7,291 nucleotides of DNA from MHLP01 sp043736515 (GCA_043736515.1 JAYTCK010000051.1:1-7291); one strand, 5' to 3'. Shown: positions 1 through 4,754, numbered from the stretch's first letter. Translations and numbers: made by a program. The notes: generated by a model not told the origin, from the letters alone.

Positions 1-1
1 G

Positions 2-115
2 AAAGAGTGGAATATGTATTATAACGACCTTGAACACTGCGGTTTGGGTGGGAAAACGCCAAATGAATTTTTGGCTAATTATTCAAATACTGAACCGCCA
101 TATGTGTGTACCTAA
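2..115 (+). CDS. C-terminal end of an integrase-core (rve) transposase, cut by the window edge
   Basis: Only the last 37 codons are present, in the second frame, ending with TAA at 113-115. The translation contains 'WNMYYNDLEHCGLGGKT' and then 'PNEFLANYS', which matches the end of the DDE integrase core in IS3/IS481-type transposases, where a W-x-x-x-YN motif is followed by a G-x-(K/T)-P-x-E/Q-x-L tail. In the family this domain cuts and joins the ends of an insertion sequence. The catalytic aspartates and glutamate would lie upstream, outside the window. I see no clear terminal inverted repeat between the stop and the Nudix promoter, so the edge of the element cannot be placed. The gene may be whole beyond the edge or may be a remnant. 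The family call rests on a short stretch. Confidence 0.72.
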   Translation, partial: KEWNMYYNDLEHCGLGGKTPNEFLANYSNTEPPYVCT

Positions 116-137
116 AACAATCATGAAATTTGGAAAG

Positions 138-146
138 TGGTAGAAT
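138..146 (+). promoter_or_regulatory. Extended -10 promoter of the Nudix gene
   Basis: TGG-TAGAAT matches the extended -10 pattern TGn-TATAAT. The expected transcription start is about 7 bases further on, which coincides with the ATG at 153, so the transcript would be leaderless. No convincing -35 box lies 17 bases upstream, as is common for extended -10 promoters. Confidence 0.5.
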
Positions 147-152
147 AGACAA

Positions 153-204
153 ATGCCAAAGAAATATACCGATGAAGAATACGCGAAACTGTTACCCAAA
201 AAAA
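153..204 (+). other. Out-of-frame original N-terminus of the Nudix gene, ending in an A7 run
   Basis: From the ATG at 153 this frame reads 'MPKKYTDEEYAKLLPKK', a plausible Nudix N-terminus in which a Y-x-x-L-x-P-K-K segment leads into the first beta strand. After the seven adenines at 198-204 the frame leaves the Nudix sequence. The Nudix domain continues in the frame one base further on, where the same 'PKK' is followed by 'QVGVAVLLF'. Removing one A would join both parts into a single protein starting exactly at the expected transcription start. An assembly or sequencing indel, a genuine mutation, or slippage on the A7 tract could each explain it. Confidence 0.6.
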
Positions 205-648
205 CAAGTCGGTGTTGCAGTACTACTCTTCAATAATAAGAACGAGCTACTCATCGTGAAGCCAGACTACCGCGAAGGCTGGCTAGTCCCTGGCGGTGTC
301 ACTGACGAGGATGAATCACCGCTTCATTCTGCAATACGCGAGACAAAAGAAGAGATCGGTCTCGATATCACCAATCTTCGTCTTGTGGGTGTTCATTATC
401 GACACAAGAAAGGTGTTTTTATGGATTCTCTCAAGTTCATATACTCTGGCGGCACACTCACTGAAGAGCAGATTTTGCAGATAACCCTGCAAACCTCTGA
501 ACTTGAAGAATGGAAATTCTCACCCTTAGATGATGCACTCATGTTATTAACGTCAGGCTTGGAAAAAAGCGTTCCCGCTTGTTTGGATGCAATCAAAAAT
601 AATACTGTTGCATATTACGAATCTTTAATGGGTGAAATGGAAAAATGA
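172..648 (+). CDS. Nudix hydrolase, probably with a one-base frameshift near its N-terminus
   Basis: Nudix enzymes hydrolyse a nucleoside diphosphate linked to another group, using a divalent metal held by the Nudix box; the substrate cannot be read from sequence. Counting from the in-frame ATG at 172 (158 residues), the box spans residues 42-64: G42, five residues, E48, seven residues, then 'RETKEEIGL' with R56, E57, E60 and E61. All the metal-binding positions are present. The preceding strand 'VGVAVLLFNNKNELLIV' is the usual beta-hairpin entry. The start is uncertain: ATG 172 has no good Shine-Dalgarno, and an in-frame TTG at 130 lies upstream of the presumed -10 box. The better start is ATG 153 in another frame, joined by a shift at the A7 run 198-204. 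The enzyme core after the shift is intact. It ends in TGA and is followed closely by a terminator. Confidence 0.88.
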   Translation: MKNTRNCYPKKQVGVAVLLFNNKNELLIVKPDYREGWLVPGGVTDEDESPLHSAIRETKEEIGLDITNLRLVGVHYRHKKGVFMDSLKFIYSGGTLTEEQILQITLQTSELEEWKFSPLDDALMLLTSGLEKSVPACLDAIKNNTVAYYESLMGEMEK

Positions 649-673
649 GGACTAACGGGCCTCGAACCGAAAT

Positions 674-705
674 AGCAAAAAACCGAGGCTTCTCGGTCTT
701 TTGCT
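674..705. terminator. Two-way intrinsic terminator between the convergent Nudix and Fic genes
   Basis: ACCGAG (682-687), loop GCTT, CTCGGT (692-697). The pairing continues outward through AAAA/TTTT and AGC/GCT with one mismatch (681 against 698), giving a stem of about 14 bp. T-rich runs follow the GC core on both strands, so it can stop transcripts from both sides. It lies 26 bases after the Nudix stop and about 80 bases after the Fic stop. Confidence 0.85.
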
Positions 706-772
706 CGCTCTTTGCGTCGGGGTGCCGTAGTAGATAGATTTCGAGCCTATCTGCGCAGGCAGGCCTGTTTGG
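692..772 (-). repeat. 3' intergenic module, copy 1 (after the Fic gene)
   Basis: Read on the - strand this has three parts: a hairpin AGATAG/CTATCT around a loop containing TCGAA, then ACGGCACCC, then about 30 bases leading to AAGACCGAG and the terminator. The same order occurs at 4631-4695 after the cysteine-rich gene. The two align over about 62 positions with one single-base gap once an 18-bp insertion in this copy (746-763) is set aside. The hairpin differs by paired changes between copies. It resembles the T arm of a tRNA, but no acceptor or anticodon arms are present. Confidence 0.6.
745..764. repeat. 20-bp near-palindrome inside 3' module copy 1
   Basis: GCCTATCTGC abuts GCAGGCAGGC: eight Watson-Crick pairs, one wobble and one mismatch, with no loop. 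It coincides with an 18-bp stretch (CCTATCTGCGCAGGCAGG, 746-763) that is missing from the otherwise collinear copy at 4631-4695, so it looks like a small palindromic insertion. Confidence 0.5.
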
Positions 773-785
773 TGGATACAGATTT

Positions 786-1841
786 TTAAGCTACTGCGTA
801 GTTTCTTGCAGCAAAATCATATTGGCTAATGAAAATCTTTTTGAGTGGAGTAATTGAATTGAGCTCATAAAACACTAGCATTGCTTCGCGATACTCATTT
901 TCATCAACACTGCGGTACGAAAGTGGGGCGGCGCCATGCGCAAGTAAAAGCGCATTTGTTACGAGTCGCGATGTTCTTTTATTTCCATCCTCGAACGGCT
1001 GAACATAGCTCACTCCCAAAAGTGCGGCGAGTGCTTTTGTGTATGGAGACTTCGCCCTATCAACCGCACGAAACAAGCCCGCGAGTGCATCGGTGATCTG
1101 GTGCACATTATCGAGGGGGCGATATTTAGAGCCAAGTACTCCGACTGGTGAGCGGCGCAACCCGAGTCCGACACCTAGATCTTTCACAAGCAGTGTGTGC
1201 ACCTCTTCGAGATTCGCTCGAGTAAGAGTCTTAAATCGTTTCGAATTTCCGTGCACGAAAAGAAATGCCTCTTTGTGATTAAGAATCATTTGTGCCTCGT
1301 CTCTTGGGTGTCCCACCGCCTCCTTGTGTTCCAATATCAGTTTTTCCGTATCAAGTAACGTGTAGGTATTCCCTTCAATGCGCGATGACTTCCACGAGAG
1401 CTCGATCACGAGACGCTCCAGTTCTTTTTTTTGTACTGTGGGTGATACTTTTTTTGTGCGCTGATGATATTCCTTGGTCGCTTCTTCTAGTGTTTTTTGT
1501 TCTTCCAGCGAAAAGAGTTCGTCAGGAAGCTCATCGAAAATTGGAAAATTAAATCGTTCCATGCCAATGCGCTTGTCTGGTTCAACTGCACAGTATGAAC
1601 TTGAATCAAGATTGGAGAACAAACGACCCATCGTACTTATTTTATAGGTAGTACTAGGCCCCACCCCACCAACCGAGAGGAGTCCGAAAGCAGACATTTC
1701 CGAAAGCGCACGCTTTATCGTAACAAGTGAGAGTTTTTCGTCCTTCTCGGCAAGCGCAGTATTCACCCGAGAGGACGATAAAGCCTCCCCGGTTAGGAGT
1801 ATTTCCAGTATTTGTTGCTGTCTTTTGCTTGGATATTCCAT
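786..1841 (-). CDS. Fic-family protein with N-terminal winged helix and altered catalytic motif
   Basis: It has 351 residues. Residues 1-75 form a winged-helix domain, with a likely recognition helix around 'LVTIKRALSEM'. Residues 152-158 'SSRIEGN' match the inhibitory-helix motif (S/T)xxxE(G/N) of class II Fic proteins, where it lies N-terminal to the Fic core. The core motif at 280-293 is 'VQPFEDGNKRTSRL'. The normal motif is HPFx(D/E)GN(G/K)R, so the catalytic histidine is Gln281 (codon CAG). Lys288 at the usual Gly position recalls Doc, a Fic relative that phosphorylates its target. Fic enzymes usually transfer AMP or another phosphate group to target proteins; without the histidine this one is probably inactive or has changed function. 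The winged helix and the palindrome in its promoter suggest a DNA-binding autoregulator. The ATG at 1841 is chosen because the wHTH domain and the upstream promoter both fit it. Confidence 0.88.
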   Translation of the reverse strand: MEYPSKRQQQILEILLTGEALSSSRVNTALAEKDEKLSLVTIKRALSEMSAFGLLSVGGVGPSTTYKISTMGRLFSNLDSSSYCAVEPDKRIGMERFNFPIFDELPDELFSLEEQKTLEEATKEYHQRTKKVSPTVQKKELERLVIELSWKSSRIEGNTYTLLDTEKLILEHKEAVGHPRDEAQMILNHKEAFLFVHGNSKRFKTLTRANLEEVHTLLVKDLGVGLGLRRSPVGVLGSKYRPLDNVHQITDALAGLFRAVDRAKSPYTKALAALLGVSYVQPFEDGNKRTSRLVTNALLLAHGAAPLSYRSVDENEYREAMLVFYELNSITPLKKIFISQYDFAARNYAVA

Positions 1842-1865
1842 GAATCACAGCAAGATGACCGACTT

Positions 1866-1914
1866 TTTATCGTATCATTTGTGCCAATTTATCGTATCAT
1901 TTTGATACGATAAA
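1866..1914. promoter_or_regulatory. Palindromic operator plus a direct half-site upstream of the Fic gene
   Basis: TTTATCGTATCA (1888-1899), three T, then its exact complement TGATACGATAAA (1903-1914): a perfect 12-bp inverted repeat. A further copy, TTTATCGTATCATTT, lies at 1866-1880, 22 bp (about two helix turns) from the equivalent position. The full palindrome covers the -10 box and spacer of the predicted Fic promoter, and the extra half-site falls just after the expected transcription start. This is the geometry of a repressor site, most simply for the Fic protein's own winged helix. Confidence 0.75.
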
Positions 1915-1919
1915 CGCAA
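1891..1919 (-). promoter_or_regulatory. Promoter of the Fic gene
   Basis: On the - strand, TTGCGT (1919-1914) is followed after exactly 17 bases by TACGAT (1896-1891), preceded by TGA, which makes an extended -10. Transcription should start near 1884, leaving a leader of about 43 bases before the ATG at 1841. The operator palindrome overlies the -10 and the spacer. Confidence 0.55.
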
Positions 1920-1963
1920 GCATATCATTTTCCACAACTCACCCGCCCCCACGAGGTGCGTCT

Positions 1964-2172
1964 ATAGGGAGTTGGTCACAGATAATTTTCTCGCCGTCGC
2001 TCGAAAATTTCCGCCTCCCCACAGGAGATGTGCACCTTTTGGCTATTTTAGAAAATAGCTCAAAAGGTCTTGCGGTGTGGCCCCATAAGAATGGGTTCCT
2101 CAAGCCACACCTCACCCTAGCTCGTCGGTTTCGCGTGCTCGCGAAACATGACTCCGCTTTTCAACTCCCTAT
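1964..2172. other. Hairpin-rich 209-bp element closed by an 11-bp inverted repeat (candidate structured RNA or MITE-like DNA)
   Basis: ATAGGGAGTTG (1964-1974) is exactly complementary to CAACTCCCTAT (2162-2172). Between them lie five further inverted repeats: AATTTTC/GAAAATT (1984-1990, 2003-2009); CTCC/GGAG (2015-2018, 2024-2027); a 16-bp stem with one bulged T (2034-2068); GGTGTGGC/GCCACACC (2074-2081, 2104-2111) enclosing CCCAT/ATGGG; and GTTTCGCG/CGCGAAAC (2128-2147). None has a T run, so they are not plain terminators. The right part overlaps the foreign tail of the MBG fragment. I do not recognise the element: it has no tmRNA, RNase P or SRP hallmarks, no obvious target-site duplication and no reverse transcriptase nearby. 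Which strand is used is unknown. Confidence 0.5.
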
Positions 2173-2974
2173 CGCGAGTGAGGCAGTGTGCGAAGCCGCT
2201 CCATTTGTACTGAATAGTGAGAGCACCGGGGGTGAAAGTGGTGAAGTCGCACCTTGATGACACGAGCGTGCCGATGGTGCAGGTGATGGGATAGGTGCCG
2301 ACGGAGATTGATACGGTTGCAGTAGTGGTACATGACGCGATACCCCCAGTGCTGCTCGTTGCCGTGTCGCCGTTTTGGAAACCAGAAAAAGCCACAGTGA
2401 GGGCGGGAATTGCACCGCCAAGCGTTATCGTCTTATTATTCGCCGTCACGGTAAGCGGGTATTTCAATACTGGGAGTGTGACGACATCTCCGACTACGGG
2501 AAGTAACGAAAGATCTGTTGTTCCGTTGCCATCAAGATCAGTATTAAGTGCGCTGGCGTTGCTGATCGTTCCATCGGTGAAGTTCATCGTAGTAACCGTA
2601 CCTATCATGGGGGGAATTCCAGCGAAAGTGATGAAAGCGATAACAACATCTCCGATCTCTTGCGCGATGTCGAGCGTGAATGAACCGACTGCATATCCAT
2701 TCATGATGAGACGGAGCGTGGTCGATGCAGGAGCTTCAATGAGCTTGAGTTCTCCATAAGTCTTGTATCGGCTGCCGGGAATGTTCTCTTCGAGAAAACC
2801 TGTGGTCGTGGAGATGCCAGTGTGATTACCAAGGTTGTCGTAGAGATCGAGGGAGAGTGGCGAGTGGAGGGTGAGGCGGAGGCGAGTGTCGGGATTGTCA
2901 TTGGTTGGGGTTGCGGTGGAAATAAATTTTGGTAGACCAGTGGTGGTTTTTGTAATGAGATTTTGAACAAACAT
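2117..2974 (-). pseudogene. Truncated surface protein with an MBG-like domain
   Basis: This is a 285-codon reading frame. Residues 144-158, 'NTDLDGNGTTDLSLLP', carry a DxDxN-type calcium-loop-like motif. Residues 170-255 look like one MBG/Ig-like repeat ('YPLTVTANNKTITLGGAIP' through 'GALTIQ'), a fold found in tandem in large secreted surface proteins. No signal peptide, membrane anchor or sorting signal is present. In family members I remember, the 'YKWSGF' segment (residues 256-261) continues into a proline-rich, conserved stretch. Here an unrelated 24-residue tail follows from about base 2191, coming from the hairpin-rich element. The start at 2974 has GGAG six bases upstream inside the palindrome CGGAGCTCCG (2976-2985), but the frame is open further upstream without another convincing start. 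It is best read as an internal piece of a larger gene cut at both ends; expression as a small orphan is possible. Confidence 0.65.
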
Positions 2975-2975
2975 G

Positions 2976-2996
2976 CGGAGCTCCGACCAATTTATA
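2976..2996 (-). promoter_or_regulatory. Possible -10 box and Shine-Dalgarno before the MBG fragment
   Basis: On the - strand TATAAA (2996-2991) precedes a GGAG (2980-2977), which lies six bases before the ATG. The GGAG is part of the perfect 10-bp palindrome CGGAGCTCCG at 2976-2985. No -35 is evident. This is one of the few Shine-Dalgarno-like starts in the window, and it may be chance. Confidence 0.3.
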
Positions 2997-3077
2997 ATTT
3001 GAAATACGCAATTAAAAATAAGATCCCTTTCCTTGCGGGGAACTCGAACAATTGAGATAGAACCTCAGAAATCGCCT

Positions 3078-3656
3078 TTACTCACCTAGTACAAAAAAAT
3101 CTGTGCTGCGGTATTTATAGACTTCCCGGTCACCAATTCCTGGGCTAGGCAATGTTGCGTATAAATTCACAAATTGATTATGCTTTTCGCTGGTACGTTC
3201 CACAAACATTCCTTTGAGTACCAAACCGTTTTCTTTGCTGTACTCACCAGAAACAAGTGTTTGGTAGCGAGAATCTCCACATTTAAGCGGCGCGTATCTG
3301 CCACCTTCAACAACATATACTTCAAGATATTGCAGTGGGTCATCATTTGGATTAGGTAGGGGCAAGAAATCGACCACCGAGAAATATGGCGAAACATCAT
3401 TACAATAAAGTTTTCCGTGAACGAAGAGAGTTTTTCCATTATATACTGCTGGATTGCTCGTTATGTCAGAAATCTCTAATGTGCTCGTACTAGTTTTCAC
3501 AAGGGAAACACTCTGTGCATTCTTCGTGGTCATCTCAATGTCTACATGCTGCGCTTTAATTGTCCCCAGCCAAAATCCAAGAAAAAATGTCGCAACAAAC
3601 AAAACGACTGACACAATCTTCGAGTACCAAGTGACTTTGTTCCATTCGATGGTCAT
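3078..3656 (-). CDS. Membrane-anchored small protein, possible OB-fold outer domain
   Basis: It has 192 residues. 'WNKVTWYSK' at residues 5-13 is followed by one hydrophobic helix (about 14-32), an uncleaved anchor that would place the rest outside the membrane. I associate this N-terminal pattern with anchored CPR proteins. Residues 60-150 run 'LEISDITSNPAVYNGKTLFV', then 'HGKLYC', with later strands 'LEVYVVEGGRYAPL' and 'SGEYSKENGLVLKGMFV'. A 'Y-x-GK-x-(V/L)-x-V-x-G' strand followed later by a second 'x-V-x-G-x-Y' strand is typical of OB-fold domains; this is an inference from pattern. Cys85 and Cys126 could form a disulfide. The ATG at 3656 follows a TATACT box by six bases, so the mRNA should be leaderless. 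The function is unknown. It shares its promoter module, but no protein similarity, with the gene at 4755-5594. Confidence 0.75.
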   Translation of the reverse strand: MTIEWNKVTWYSKIVSVVLFVATFFLGFWLGTIKAQHVDIEMTTKNAQSVSLVKTSTSTLEISDITSNPAVYNGKTLFVHGKLYCNDVSPYFSVVDFLPLPNPNDDPLQYLEVYVVEGGRYAPLKCGDSRYQTLVSGEYSKENGLVLKGMFVERTSEKHNQFVNLYATLPSPGIGDREVYKYRSTDFFVLGE

Positions 3657-3726
3657 CCCAAAAGTATATCAAGTTTGAACTGATTTTACAGCCTTGTTGA
3701 TACATATTATCTACTTAATTCTCGTT
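3657..3726 (-). promoter_or_regulatory. Promoter module, copy U1 (leaderless, extended -10)
   Basis: On the - strand, TGA-TATACT (box at 3668-3663) is followed by TTTGGG and then the ATG. The whole 70-bp block aligns without gaps to 5595-5664 at 59 of 70 positions. The identity stops at the start codon, because the two proteins are unrelated. The weak shared -35 is CTGTAA (3691-3686), 17 bases upstream. Confidence 0.7.
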
Positions 3727-3739
3727 TGGGTGCCGTGCT

Positions 3740-3817
3740 GTGTGGAACGAAGTTGGAACTATTTTAAGTCTTTTGGGCGAGTAAATTCTGCTAGGGGTGT
3801 GGGACGAAGTTGGAACC
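3740..3817 (-). repeat. Two 21-bp direct repeats, part of stacked decayed intergenic modules
   Basis: GTGTGGAACGAAGTTGGAAC starts at 3740 and GTGTGGGACGAAGTTGGAAC at 3797, a spacing of 57 bp; over 21 bases 19 match. Each follows a related junction: ATTCTCGTTTGGGTGCC at 3718 and ATTCTGCTAGGGGTG at 3785. On the - strand both begin with GTTCCAACTTCG and run into (ACGG)CACCC, resembling the T-arm module at 4631-4695 with its stem lost. Two successive module copies appear to lie here upstream of the promoter at 3657-3726. Confidence 0.55.
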
Positions 3818-3839
3818 TGTTTGGGAATGTTTTGATAAA

Positions 3840-4028
3840 CTAAATTTGGGTTTTTTCTTTAATATGCTCTTTCAATTCCTCAACATCGTACGAATACCCA
3901 ACTGGCACGTGGAGTATCGATAATCCGACACCTTTCATAACGTCATTCACAAACATATCTCGTTGCATGCGTTTCCACTTGGGGGACTGGGGATGAGTAC
4001 GGTTTTTTCGCAAAATGCGTGTTCTCAT
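3840..4028 (-). pseudogene. Remnant of a DUF2726-like protein (C-terminal end only)
   Basis: This is a 62-codon frame. Its last 45 residues, from 'SPKWKRMQRDMFVNDVMKGV' through 'LSILHVPVGYSYDVEELKEHI', look like the end of a DUF2726 domain, a restriction-endonuclease-like fold in which a 'D-x-x-K' core is followed by a helix and a final 'G-(I/V)-x-(L/I)-x-(R/H)-(V/I)' strand. The first 13 residues are basic and show no resemblance to the family. The catalytic part of the fold would lie N-terminal and is missing, and no other frame upstream supplies it. There is no Shine-Dalgarno and no promoter in front of the ATG at 4028. I therefore read it as a gene cut off at about base 4005, though a short expressed peptide is possible. 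The family call is from memory of the motif. Confidence 0.5.
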
Positions 4029-4066
4029 TTTTTAGTGGATCTTCTCGGACGAGAACCGGGCACTCG

Positions 4067-4264
4067 CTACTTCTTCGCTCTGATCTTTGGTATTCCAAGA
4101 TCGCGACAGATTTTCTCGGCAAGAAAGTCGTTCACTTCGGTGTGGCGCGGTATTGCCGAACTTTGGTCATTCTTCGGATTTACATACAACGCGTGGCGGG
4201 TTCCCTCACGCTCGAACCAGCAACCGTGCTCCTCAATATATGCGATGAGCTTGGATCGTTTCAT
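4067..4264 (-). CDS. hicA: HicA-family mRNA interferase toxin
   Basis: It has 65 residues, the normal HicA size. HicA has a double-stranded-RNA-binding-like fold and cleaves mRNA when free of HicB. The sequence 'MKRSKLIAYIEEHGCWFERE' leads into 'GTRHALYVNP'; the histidine after G-(S/T)-x, here His24, is the catalytic residue in the family. 'AIPRHTEVNDFLAEKICRDL' is the usual C-terminal strand-helix with the P-x-H-x-E-(I/V) signature. The ATG overlaps the hicB stop by four bases (ATGA), so translation is coupled and the toxin is second in the operon. A short hairpin TTCTC/GAGAA (4042-4055) lies just after the stop but has no T run on this strand. The toxin looks intact. Confidence 0.9.
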   Translation of the reverse strand: MKRSKLIAYIEEHGCWFEREGTRHALYVNPKNDQSSAIPRHTEVNDFLAEKICRDLGIPKIRAKK

Positions 4265-4491
4265 ACAGGCACGGCAATGTGGAAGGTTTTGCGCTCCACG
4301 GGAATAGACTGTCTCCGACCTGCAACCTTTCTGTTGTATTCAAGTACCATCAAAAGTGCCTCGCGAAGATTTTCGGTCGCCTCTTTCATTGTGCGCGCTT
4401 GGGTGTTCGCCCCGGGGACCTCTTCGATCCATGCGACGATCCAATTGCCACGCTTTTGATATGCTGCGGTGAATTCTCTTTTTGTGGTCAT
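4261..4491 (-). CDS. hicB: HicB-family antitoxin
   Basis: It has 76 residues. 'FTAAYQKRGNWIVAWIEEVP' and 'GANTQARTMKEATENLREAL' are the partial RNase H-like fold of HicB, which binds HicA and blocks its active site. The protein ends soon after the last helix, so there is no C-terminal ribbon-helix-helix or helix-turn-helix domain. It may therefore not bind DNA by itself, unlike longer HicB proteins that repress their own operon. It is first in the operon, the reverse of the E. coli hicAB order, and its TGA stop overlaps the hicA ATG. The ATG at 4491 has no Shine-Dalgarno. A TATAAT box ends 10 bases upstream, giving an almost leaderless mRNA, which supports this start. Confidence 0.9.
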   Translation of the reverse strand: MTTKREFTAAYQKRGNWIVAWIEEVPGANTQARTMKEATENLREALLMVLEYNRKVAGRRQSIPVERKTFHIAVPV

Positions 4492-4501
4492 AGATGTATT
4501 T

Positions 4502-4528
4502 ATTATATCTTATAACTTTCGATGTGAA
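4502..4528 (-). promoter_or_regulatory. Promoter of hicBA
   Basis: On the - strand a perfect TATAAT lies at 4507-4502, with TTCACA (4528-4523) upstream at a short 15-base spacing. Transcription should start near 4495, about four bases before the hicB ATG. No clear operator palindrome is visible around it. Confidence 0.6.
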
Positions 4529-4548
4529 GAGTTCATGACGTGACCCTT

Positions 4549-4637
4549 CTCGGTCCATCAATCAGGGTACTCTCATGCGATACCCAGAACCTACTCGGTC
4601 GTGAACAAATTCCCAAAAAACATAGAGCTACTCGGTC
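4549..4637 (-). repeat. Three CTCGGTC repeats in the hicBA-upstream gap, with a degraded module
   Basis: CTCGGTC occurs at 4549, 4594 and 4631 (GACCGAG on the - strand, each followed by AAG or TAG), and again at 692 in the 3' module after the Fic gene. Between the first two, AGGTTC (4586-4591 region, - strand) and the pair GGGTA/TACCC (4565-4569, 4581-4585) look like a decayed copy of the T-arm-like module. I see no gene in this gap. Confidence 0.45.
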
Positions 4638-4652
4638 TTATTCGAGGGCTCT
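4615..4652 (-). terminator. Intrinsic terminator of the cysteine-rich protein gene
   Basis: On the - strand AGAGC, C, CTCG, an 8-base loop, CGAG, TA and GCTCT form a 5+4 bp stem with a small internal loop. After ATG comes TTTTTT (4620-4615). It is the distal part of the 3' module, at the position matching the strong terminator after the Fic gene. Confidence 0.65.
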
Positions 4653-4695
4653 GCCTCCTGGGTGCCGTGATGGACAGGCTTCGAACCTGTTTGGG
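4631..4695 (-). repeat. 3' intergenic module, copy 2 (after the cysteine-rich gene)
   Basis: On the - strand CAAACAGG-TTCGAAG-CCTGT forms a five-base-pair stem with a 7-base, T-loop-like loop, followed by ACGGCACCC (4668-4660) and then the terminator. It aligns with 692-772 apart from the 18-bp insertion there. It resembles a tRNA T arm, but the extra bases before the CACCC and the lack of partner arms rule out a tRNA gene. Confidence 0.6.
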
Positions 4696-4754
4696 GAGCT
4701 AATTCAGGACTCCGGTGTTATTATTCGGAAGCGCTTTTGTCAACTTCGCTGTCA

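Noticed and set aside
1929..1937. A DnaA box (TTTTCCACA, one mismatch to TTATCCACA)
   Set aside because: It is a single imperfect copy with no cluster and no dnaA or dnaN nearby.
1964..2172. A retron msr-msd RNA, because of the closing inverted repeat and inner hairpins
   Set aside because: No reverse transcriptase gene lies beside it, and no branch-point G context can be identified. The shape alone is not enough.
2295..2759. A 154-codon + strand open frame inside the MBG fragment
   Set aside because: It is antisense to a frame with clear MBG-domain features and has no recognisable domain. It arises from the biased codon use on the other strand.
4655..4691. A tRNA gene on the - strand, suggested by CAGG-TTCGAAG-CCTG
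   Set aside because: The loop resembles a T loop, but there are extra bases between it and any acceptor stem, and no matching 5' acceptor, D arm or 7-base anticodon loop is found about 70 bases away. I keep it only as a T-arm-like hairpin.
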